DNA of 12,247 nt, from contig CASQEL010000026.1 in assembly GCA_949427775.1 (NCBI GenBank), positions 1-12,247 on the forward strand, given 5' to 3'. Below are positions 7,075 to 12,247 of this stretch, piece after piece. The DNA comes from an uncultured Desulfovibrionaceae bacterium. Lineage in GTDB: Bacteria; Desulfobacterota; Desulfovibrionia; Desulfovibrionales; Desulfovibrionaceae. Positions within the stretch are counted from its first letter, which is position 1. Each line of letters starts with the position of its first letter. The translations under genes and the position numbers were made by a program. Below the pieces are notes generated by a model, which saw only the letters and a list, made by a program, of their open reading frames with translations, was not told where the DNA came from and ran no database searches.

Positions 7075-7632
7075 ATGGCCGAGAAAAAAGCCATTCTTCT
7101 TACGGCAGGCGCTCTGAATCTTTCCGGTTCCGGCGAAGCGCTGGACAAACTGAAGAAAAAGGCCGCTCTGCTGCCCAATGCGCAGACCGCCGGACTGGCG
7201 GAACTGGCCGCCGCGCTGGGAGGCGTGCAGGTGGATCAGGCCGGACTTCAGGCCGCCTGCGAAGGCGACGCCGCGCTGCTGCTGCTTCAGGGCGGCGAAG
7301 ATGCCCTGGCCGCCGCGCTGGAGGCCGCCGATCGGCGCACGCTGCTGATCGTCGCCACCGACAACGGCGTGGCCCTGCACGGCCTGGCCGTCAACAGCAA
7401 GGCCGGCGCCGTGGACCGCGCGGTCAATGCCCAGGATATCGCCGTCACCATCGCCACCATCGTGGATCTGCCCATTGATGCCACCTGCACCGGCGCGATC
7501 ATCTATCAGGCGCTCAAGAACCCCAATCTCAAACTGGACGAAATCAAAAAGCTCAAGGAAGCGTTGATCCGCATGGAATCCGTCATCCAGCGCGACAACC
7601 GGGAACCGTGGGAAAAACACGACTGCGCGTAA
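7075..7632 (+). CDS. Truncated alkaline-phosphatase-like partner protein
   Basis: This 185-residue protein follows the hydrolase by 85 nt, with AAGGA before its ATG. Its residues about 88-153 match the end of the phosphatase fold. TLLIVATDNG (89-98) stands where active enzymes have SDHG, followed by VDRAVNAQDIAVTIATI and GAIIYQALKNPNLK. The latter parallels the neighbour's DIVPTLCYMTGG and GAPIYQIMEDPNLVK. The nucleophile and first metal ligands are absent and the DH pair is DN, so it should not be catalytic by itself. The first 85 residues are alanine/leucine-rich and unassigned, and a charged helix closes the protein (154-181). It may be a regulatory or structural subunit of the hydrolase, or a decayed paralogue; codon use and an intact frame favour a working gene. 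A GC-rich hairpin (GAACCC 7011-7016 with GGGTTC 7028-7033) lies between the genes. Confidence 0.65.
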   Translation: MAEKKAILLTAGALNLSGSGEALDKLKKKAALLPNAQTAGLAELAAALGGVQVDQAGLQAACEGDAALLLLQGGEDALAAALEAADRRTLLIVATDNGVALHGLAVNSKAGAVDRAVNAQDIAVTIATIVDLPIDATCTGAIIYQALKNPNLKLDEIKKLKEALIRMESVIQRDNREPWEKHDCA

Positions 7633-7656
7633 CCCGCGGCATTGCCCATACCTTCA

Positions 7657-7696
7657 TTCCGAAAGCCCGGTCGCCCATCGGGCCGGGCTTTCGGAA
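7657..7696. terminator. Bidirectional stem-loop between convergent genes
   Basis: A perfect 14-bp stem, TTCCGAAAGCCCGG (7657-7670) with CCGGGCTTTCGGAA (7683-7696), and a 12-base loop. It lies 25 bases after the plus-strand stop and 130 bases beyond the stop of the convergent activator gene. No T run follows, but position and strength fit a shared terminator. The rest of 7697-7827 holds nothing I can name. Confidence 0.65.
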
Positions 7697-7827
7697 CATT
7701 CACCGCACCCCTTTGCGGAAGGCGCGCAATTCCTCCAAAGCCCGCGCGGTTTCACGCTCCAATACCGGCGGCGGCCGCGTCTCTTCCCGCAAATTTCAGG
7801 ATGCGTCATGCCGCAAAGACATTCGGG

Positions 7828-9216
7828 TCACATCCGGGAATGCATGTCCAGACGCTTCATCTTGCGCTGCAATGTGCGCAGATTCAGCCCCAGCCGCCGG
7901 GCCGTCTCGCCGCGTCGCCAGTGGCAGCGCTCCAGCGTTTCGCGGATCATCCGTTCCTCAAGCTGCAATGTGGCTTCTTCCAGCGTCAGCCCGTCATGCA
8001 GGGAAGGAAACACCAGTTCCGCCCGTCCCGCATCCCCCAATCCCTCCAGCGCCGCCTCGCCGAAGGCCGCATAGCGATCCAGGAAATTATGCAGTTCCCG
8101 CACGTTGCCGGGCCAGTCATAGTGCTCCATCGCCAGACGCACCCGCAAGGGGATGGAAAGATGCACCCCTTTGCGCTCGCACCAGGCATCCACCAGCAGA
8201 GGAATGTCTCCCGTCCGTTCACGCAGAGGCGGCAGGGTGATGGAAAGAACGTTCAGCCGGTAGTAAAAGTCGGATCGAGTCTTTTTTTCCCGCACCATCC
8301 GCGCCAGATCCTGATTGGTCGCCGCGACCAGCCGAAACGCCGAAACCTTGGGCGTATGACTGCCCACGGGCGTATACATCTTGTTTTCAATGGCCCGCAG
8401 CAGTTTGACCTGAAGGTGAATGGGCAGTTCCCCGACTTCGTCCAGAAACAGCGTGCCGTTGTGGGCGGCGGCGATATACCCTTCCTTGTTGGCATGCGCG
8501 CCGGAAAAGGATCCCTTCATGTGGCCGAAAAATTCGCTTTCCAGAAGCGATTCGGGAATGGCGCCGCAGTTGACGGGAATATACGCCCCTTTCCGGCCGC
8601 TGTACTCGTGAATGGCCCTTGCCGCCAGATCCTTGCCGCAGCCGGTTTCCCCATAAATGATGACATTGATGTCGCTTTCGGCGGCCTTGAGAATAAGATT
8701 GTAGACGCGGCGCATGGGCTCGCTTTTGCCGACGATAGCGCCCAGACCGTAAAGCTTGTCCACGGACGTCTTCAACCGGCGGTTTTCCTCCTGAAGCGCC
8801 AGTTCCTGAAATTTCTGTTCGCTGACGTCCATCATCAGCCCTTCCAGCGCGCAAGGGCGGCCCTCGGCGTCATACACGCCCTCTCCCTGATCCCATACCC
8901 ATTTGACCTTGCCTGACGGCAAGGTCAGCCGGTACATGATCTGATACGGCTCATGCGCGACAAGACTGTCGCGGATAAGCGTCCGAACCCTGCGCAAATC
9001 CTCAGGCAACATCATGCGCTCGATGGTGTTCCAGCTTTCACGCACCATCTCTTCCGGCGTCAATCCCAGCAAGTCGTAGCTGCCCTGGCTGGCGACCTCA
9101 AGAATATAGTTATAATCCTTGACAATTTTGCATCTATAAACCAATCCCGGCAAATGATTGAGCAAACGGGCATAGCTGGCGTGCACGTCTGCGGCGGGCA
9201 TCATCGGATGTGGCAT
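7828..9216 (-). CDS. Sigma-54-dependent transcriptional activator with PAS sensor domain
   Basis: A 462-residue enhancer-binding protein. Residues about 12-136 form one PAS domain (GLTPEEMV, VWDQGEGVYDAEG, MMDVSEQK), which probably senses the inducing molecule or redox state. A short coiled coil (136-153) links to the AAA+ domain. There Walker A is GETGCGKD (189-196), the sigma-54-contacting loop is GSFSGA (235-240) in place of GAFTGA, Walker B is GTLFLDE (254-260), the arginine-finger region is FYYRLN and WPGNVREL is at 368-375. The C-terminus is a Fis-type helix-turn-helix (about 428-458). No response-regulator receiver domain is present. The start at 9216 is chosen for GGAGG 11 bases upstream; the frame is open to 9306, but the ATG at 9234 has no ribosome site. 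It probably controls all sigma-54 promoters here and, through the operator at 9243-9268, its own gene. Confidence 0.85.
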   Translation of the reverse strand: MPHPMMPAADVHASYARLLNHLPGLVYRCKIVKDYNYILEVASQGSYDLLGLTPEEMVRESWNTIERMMLPEDLRRVRTLIRDSLVAHEPYQIMYRLTLPSGKVKWVWDQGEGVYDAEGRPCALEGLMMDVSEQKFQELALQEENRRLKTSVDKLYGLGAIVGKSEPMRRVYNLILKAAESDINVIIYGETGCGKDLAARAIHEYSGRKGAYIPVNCGAIPESLLESEFFGHMKGSFSGAHANKEGYIAAAHNGTLFLDEVGELPIHLQVKLLRAIENKMYTPVGSHTPKVSAFRLVAATNQDLARMVREKKTRSDFYYRLNVLSITLPPLRERTGDIPLLVDAWCERKGVHLSIPLRVRLAMEHYDWPGNVRELHNFLDRYAAFGEAALEGLGDAGRAELVFPSLHDGLTLEEATLQLEERMIRETLERCHWRRGETARRLGLNLRTLQRKMKRLDMHSRM

Positions 9217-9242
9217 CACGGATCTCGCCTCCATGAATGCTG

Positions 9243-9268
9243 TGTCGCGTTTTGCGACATTTTTGTCG
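9243..9268. promoter_or_regulatory. Operator in front of the activator gene: TGTCG-N7-CGACA-N4-TGTCG
   Basis: CGACATTTTTGTCG (9255-9268) has the same 5-4-5 form as the two sites in 4820-4928. Another TGTCG (9243-9247) sits exactly 7 bases before it, so the three half-sites mirror those at 4821-4846. The site starts 27 bases upstream of the activator ATG, which suggests autoregulation. It lies about 300 bases upstream of the start of the divergent OsmC-like operon. Confidence 0.65.
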
Positions 9269-9419
9269 TATACGGGCACTATTTCACAGAATCCACAAAA
9301 CCGCAATCAAGAAAAAGCGTCACCGGGAGGCAAGGGCTCGCCCGTCCCATCGCAAAGCTTCCCTTGCAACGGCGCTTTGCTGTATATTCCGGGCGTACAG
9401 GGCAGGCATGCGGACTGTC

Positions 9420-9435
9420 GTGAATCAACATTCAC
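9420..9435. promoter_or_regulatory. Perfect palindrome GTGAAT-CAAC-ATTCAC
   Basis: A 6-4-6 inverted repeat in the divergent region between the activator and the OsmC-like gene, about 130 bases upstream of the predicted operon start. A lone TGTCG overlaps its left end (9416-9420) and another lies at 9460-9464. The spacing does not fit the CRP or Rex consensus. It is a possible operator for an unidentified regulator. The remainder of 9269-9534 shows nothing else I can support. Confidence 0.35.
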
Positions 9436-9534
9436 ATATAGTGCCCGGCCTGCATTCGCTGTCGGAATTTTTGGCAGGACACGAGGGGCCGGAGGCCGAA
9501 TCTTTCGGCAAGGGATTTCCCCTTTTCCCCTGAC

Positions 9535-9550
9535 TGGCACCAATTATGCA
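9535..9550 (+). promoter_or_regulatory. Sigma-54 promoter of the OsmC-like / Lpd / GcvH-like operon
   Basis: TGGCACCAATTATGCA has perfect -24 (TGGCAC) and -12 (TGCA) boxes at canonical spacing. The predicted start is near 9561, about 41 nt before the ATG at 9602. Confidence 0.85.
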
Positions 9551-9601
9551 AAAATCACAGGAAAAAATTCTGGCACTCTCATCCACACCGGAGGAATTTT
9601 C

Positions 9602-10039
9602 ATGTCGCACGCACTGAACGTTTCCCTCACCCGTCGGGGCAGCAAGATAGATCTGGATATGCAGTCCGCCGCGTTGGGCGTGCTCCATATCGACGGCGAA
9701 ACTCTTTCTCCGGACGAACGCGCCGGAACAGCCAAAAAGCTGCTGGCCGCCTCGGCGTTGTACTGCTACTGTGCGGCTCTGGACAAGGCATTGGACGCCC
9801 GCAGCGCCAAATACGATAAAATCGAAGCGGCCGCCACACTGGAAACGGGTACTGACGACAAGGGACGCGGCCGGGTGACGGGCATCCGTCTGGACGTCAC
9901 CGTATTCATGGATCAGGAATACGAATTTATTTTTGAACGTGTGGAAAAAATTATGAAACAGGGCTGTCTGATCACCGGTTCCCTGGAGCCTGCCATCCCC
10001 ATCACCTACAATCTGCAACTGGAATGCGACGCGGAGTAG
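9602..10039 (+). CDS. OsmC/Ohr-family protein
   Basis: This 145-residue protein has the OsmC-like fold. Family members are small cytoplasmic thiol peroxidases that reduce organic hydroperoxides, many using dihydrolipoyl groups as reductant. The first conserved cysteine is Cys55, in LLAASALYCYC at the family's LLAAxxAxC position, with an extra Cys57 two residues on. The second is Cys122 in GCLITGSLEP, standing for the family's CPVSxAL. Both redox positions are kept, so a thiol activity is likely, but the surrounding residues are divergent and the substrate may not be a peroxide. GGAGG lies 7 bases before the ATG; the frame is open further upstream without a good start. It heads the three-gene operon, 13 nt before lpd. 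Confidence 0.75.
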   Translation: MSHALNVSLTRRGSKIDLDMQSAALGVLHIDGETLSPDERAGTAKKLLAASALYCYCAALDKALDARSAKYDKIEAAATLETGTDDKGRGRVTGIRLDVTVFMDQEYEFIFERVEKIMKQGCLITGSLEPAIPITYNLQLECDAE

Positions 10040-10052
10040 CAAAGGAGCCCTT

Positions 10053-11477
10053 ATGTCCCGTCTGACCATACTGGGCGGCGGCCCCGGCGGTTATACCGCC
10101 GCGTTTGCCGCCGCACGCGCCGGATTTGACGTTACCCTGGTGGAGCGCGATCGCCTGGGGGGCACCTGCCTCAACCGCGGCTGCATTCCCACAAAAACCC
10201 TCAAGGCTTCGGCCGACGCCCTGGAGCTGGCTCTGCGGCTGGCGGAATTCGGCATCACCGGACAAGGCGCGCCCGCCGTGGACCCCGCGGCCGTACTTGC
10301 CCGTAAAACGCGGGTGTGCGATGTCCTGCGCGGCGGATTGGAGAAAGCCTGCGCCCGCTGCAAAATTCGGCTGCTGCACGGACGGGGCACGGTAATCAAC
10401 GCCCGGCGGGTGGATGTCGCCGATGCCGCGGGCACGGTCACTACCGTGGATACCGACGCCGTGATCATCGCCGCCGGTTCCCGCGTCCTGGAGTTGCCCG
10501 GCCTGCCTCTCGATCACCGGACCGTGATCAGCAGCGACGATGCGCTGGAACTGGATCGTCTGCCCTCGCGGCTGCTGATCGTGGGCGGCGGCGTCATCGG
10601 CTGCGAACTGGCCTTCATTTATCGGGCGTTCGGCGTGACCGTCACCGTGGTGGAAGGCCGGAACCGCCTGTTGCCGTTGCCTTCGGTGGATGGGGACATG
10701 AGCGCGCTGCTGCAACGGGAAATGAAAAAACGCCGCATCAGCTTTGAGTGCAACCGCACGTTGAAAGATCTGCGTGTGGAAAACGGCGTGGCGCACGCCG
10801 TGCTGACGCCCTCGCCGTTCCTCAAGGACCCCGGTCCGGCCCGGCAGAAAGAAATTCCCGTGGAAGCCGATATGGTGTTGGTGACTGTGGGACGCAGACC
10901 CGATACCGAAGGGCTGGGGCTGGAGTCGGCGGGCATCGCCACGGACGCACGGGGGTGGATCAGCGTCGACGAACGTCTGGAAACCTCGCTGCCGGGCGTC
11001 TATGCCGTGGGCGACGTGCTCGGTCCCCAGAAGGTCATGCTGGCCCATGTGGCGGCCATGGAAGGTCTGTGCGTGGTGGACAACCTGCGCGGACGGCCGC
11101 GGTCCATGGACTATGGCGCGGTCCCCTCCGGCATCTTCACTTCGCCGGAAATCGGCTGCGTGGGACTGAGCGAAGCACAGGCCCGGGAACAGGGATACGA
11201 TGTGCGCTGCGCCTCGTTCCAGATGCGCGAACTGGGCAAGGCTCAGGCCATGGGCGAACTGCCCGGAATGTTCAAACTGGTGACCGACGCGGCCACGGAC
11301 AAGGTTCTGGGCGTCCATATCGCCGGAGCGCACGCCACGGATCTGGTGGCGGAAGCCGCGCTGGCCCTGCACCTGGGGGCTACGGCGCATGATATCGCCG
11401 CCACGATCCACGCCCATCCCACTCTGGCGGAAGGTTTCTACGAGGCCGCATTGCTGCTGGAGGATCAAAAGAACTGA
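10053..11477 (+). CDS. lpdA: Dihydrolipoamide dehydrogenase (E3) homologue
   Basis: A 474-residue FAD- and NAD-dependent disulfide reductase that would pass electrons between NAD(H) and a protein-bound lipoyl group. In order it shows the FAD-binding motif GGGPGG (8-13), the redox disulfide GGTCLNRGCIPTK, the NAD-binding GGGVIG, the second FAD motif GVYAVGD, and the C-terminal catalytic pair in HAHPTLAEGF (His, Glu). All catalytic residues are present and the length is usual. AAGGAG is 5 bases before the ATG. It has no E1/E2 subunits nearby, so it serves the GcvH-like carrier next door rather than a dehydrogenase complex encoded here. Confidence 0.9.
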   Translation: MSRLTILGGGPGGYTAAFAAARAGFDVTLVERDRLGGTCLNRGCIPTKTLKASADALELALRLAEFGITGQGAPAVDPAAVLARKTRVCDVLRGGLEKACARCKIRLLHGRGTVINARRVDVADAAGTVTTVDTDAVIIAAGSRVLELPGLPLDHRTVISSDDALELDRLPSRLLIVGGGVIGCELAFIYRAFGVTVTVVEGRNRLLPLPSVDGDMSALLQREMKKRRISFECNRTLKDLRVENGVAHAVLTPSPFLKDPGPARQKEIPVEADMVLVTVGRRPDTEGLGLESAGIATDARGWISVDERLETSLPGVYAVGDVLGPQKVMLAHVAAMEGLCVVDNLRGRPRSMDYGAVPSGIFTSPEIGCVGLSEAQAREQGYDVRCASFQMRELGKAQAMGELPGMFKLVTDAATDKVLGVHIAGAHATDLVAEAALALHLGATAHDIAATIHAHPTLAEGFYEAALLLEDQKN

Positions 11478-11483
11478 CATCCG

Positions 11484-11522
11484 GCCGGGCCTCAATCAGC
11501 CCGGCGACTCCGGACTCGGAGT
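11484..11522 (+). other. Two hairpins between lpdA and the gcvH-like gene
   Basis: GCCGGGC (11484-11490) pairs with GCCCGGC (11499-11505), and ACTCCG (11507-11512) with CGGAGT (11517-11522). They lie at the start of a 131-base gap, the longest within this operon. They could end part of the transcripts or protect the upstream message. There is no T tract and I see no clear promoter for the next gene. Confidence 0.4.
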
Positions 11523-11608
11523 AATCCGGCCCCATTGCGGCGCGGATGAGACGCGCACGGCAGCGGATGTATTTCCGCGGGAACATTTCAGCCTCAAAGG
11601 ACTTTTGC

Positions 11609-12004
11609 ATGAAAAACGTCAATGAACTCCATTTTCCGGAAGAATGCCGGTATACCGTGGAGCACATCTGGATTCGCCCTGACGGCGGGGAATATGTCGT
11701 GGGCATCAGCGATTTCGCCCAGGATCAACTGGGGGAAATCGCCTTTGTGGATCTTCCCGCGCCCGGCGCGCATCATGACGCCGGAGAAGCGTTCGGCACG
11801 GTGGAATCTCTGAAGTCGGTCAACGAGCTGTTCATGCCCGTGGCGGGTGAAGTGATTGCCGTGAATGAAGAACTGGAAAGCACTCCCACCCTGGTCAACG
11901 TCGCTCCCTACGGGCAAGGCTGGATGATCCGCCTGCGCCCGGACAATCCCGCGAATGTGGACACGCTGCTTGACGCGGACAGCTACCGCGCCGGTCTGGC
12001 ATAA
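11609..12004 (+). CDS. gcvH: GcvH-like lipoyl carrier protein
   Basis: This 131-residue protein has the glycine-cleavage H-protein / lipoate-binding-protein fold. The start of the mature fold reads YTVEHIWIRPDGGEYVVGISDFAQ. The lipoylation site is Lys69 in VESLKSVNE. The end AGEVIAVNEEL...YGQGWMIRL is typical. AAAGGA precedes the ATG by 7 bases; the open frame upstream is not family-like. No glycine-cleavage P or T protein is in the window, so this may not serve glycine cleavage. It could be the carrier between Lpd and the OsmC-like protein, or resemble the lipoate-binding proteins of sulfur oxidisers. Confidence 0.85.
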   Translation: MKNVNELHFPEECRYTVEHIWIRPDGGEYVVGISDFAQDQLGEIAFVDLPAPGAHHDAGEAFGTVESLKSVNELFMPVAGEVIAVNEELESTPTLVNVAPYGQGWMIRLRPDNPANVDTLLDADSYRAGLA

Positions 12005-12011
12005 CCCGATT

Positions 12012-12029
12012 ACGGCATCCGCCGTTTTT
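12012..12029 (+). terminator. Short hairpin with T tail after gcvH
   Basis: ACGGC-ATCC-GCCGT followed by TTTT, starting 8 bases after the stop. The stem is only 5 bp, so it is a weak first stop before the stronger hairpin at 12047-12077. Confidence 0.4.
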
Positions 12030-12046
12030 ACCCGCACCGTTCCCTC

Positions 12047-12077
12047 GGGCCCCCGGAAGACTCCGGCGGCCCTTTTT
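12047..12077 (+). terminator. Intrinsic terminator of the OsmC-like / Lpd / GcvH operon
   Basis: GGGCCCCCGGA (12047-12057) pairs with TCCGGCGGCCC (12062-12072) with one mismatch, around loop AGAC, followed directly by TTTTT (12073-12077). This is the clearest rho-independent terminator in the window. Between it and the end repeat (12078-12194) I see no gene, only a GC-rich hairpin (GCGGGCG with CGCCCGC around 12164-12187). Confidence 0.85.
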
Positions 12078-12194
12078 GTTCCGGTCCCGCCCGGAGAATG
12101 CATCCGGATCTTCGCTGAATCGGCGCGCTTGCAGCGTGTCCAGTCGAATTTTTTCGGTCGGCGCGGGCGTGCGCTCACGCGCCCGCCAGAGCTT

Positions 12195-12247
12195 TTTCAG
12201 GTTGAAATGCGCTCTTGGGGGCTGCTCGCCCCCAAACCCCTCGGCAG
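12195..12247. repeat. Right copy of the terminal inverted repeat
   Basis: Reverse complement of 3-55 with one mismatch (exact for 12201-12247). It keeps both hairpins of the left copy, although the outer one is shortened to TTTCA-GGT-TGAAA. Like the left copy it lies downstream of an operon's 3' end, and it reads in the same sense relative to that operon. Confidence 0.9.

Noticed and set aside
7700..7792. Minus-strand frame of about 30 codons ending just after the activator gene, with protein-like composition
   Set aside because: It has no ATG, no ribosome site and no similarity I recognise; at this length and GC content it can be chance.
9428..9443. Possible sigma-54 promoter on the minus strand towards the activator gene (GGGCACTATATGTGAA)
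   Set aside because: It lacks the C of the -12 GC and both preceding Ts, and it would give a leader of about 200 nt. It overlaps a palindrome that explains part of the match.
1..12247. CRISPR arrays, tRNA or rRNA genes, transposases, riboswitches
   Set aside because: I found no direct-repeat arrays, no tRNA-like cloverleaf, no rRNA-like stretch, no transposase frame and no riboswitch core that I could recognise by reading.

Overview
The window looks like accessory metabolic DNA from a GC-rich anaerobe, most likely a sulfite- or sulfate-reducing member of the Desulfovibrionaceae (Desulfovibrio/Bilophila type). The reasons are a glycyl radical enzyme (GRE) of the isethionate sulfite-lyase type, heavy use of sigma-54 promoters, and strong AGGAG-type ribosome sites. 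The taxon is inferred; no rRNA, tRNA or marker gene is present.

Layout, left to right. (1) 1-55: a hairpin-rich repeat. Its inverted copy closes the window at 12195-12247, so the locus is bracketed by a near-perfect inverted repeat of at least 53 bp. (2) 60-2755, minus strand: a small winged-helix-like protein and the GRE, read from a sigma-54 promoter at 2808-2823. (3) 3080-4686, minus: a BCCT-family transporter, complete except for one apparent missing base near codon 69, read from a sigma-54 promoter at 4744-4759. (4) 4687-5102: an AT-rich divergent control region with two CGACA-N4-TGTCG operators. (5) 5103-7632, plus: a full-length alkaline-phosphatase-superfamily hydrolase and a 185-residue protein resembling only the C-terminal part of that fold. 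(6) 7828-9216, minus: a PAS / AAA+ / Fis-type sigma-54 activator, with a third CGACA-N4-TGTCG operator just upstream. (7) 9602-12004, plus: an OsmC-like protein, a dihydrolipoamide dehydrogenase and a GcvH-like lipoyl carrier, read from a sigma-54 promoter at 9535-9550 and closed by a strong terminator at 12047-12077.

How it may work together (inference): the activator senses a small molecule through its PAS domain, binds CGACA-N4-TGTCG sites and turns on the surrounding sigma-54 promoters. The BCCT protein imports an onium or zwitterionic compound; its aromatic box is intact. The phosphatase-superfamily enzyme and its truncated partner may cut an ester or phosphonate/sulfonate-type bond. The GRE performs a radical C-S (or C-N / C-O) cleavage. 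The OsmC-like, Lpd and lipoyl-carrier proteins form a plausible NADH -> Lpd -> lipoyl protein -> OsmC thiol redox relay. I do not recognise this combination as a described pathway. The substrate is unknown, and no GRE-activating enzyme is encoded here.
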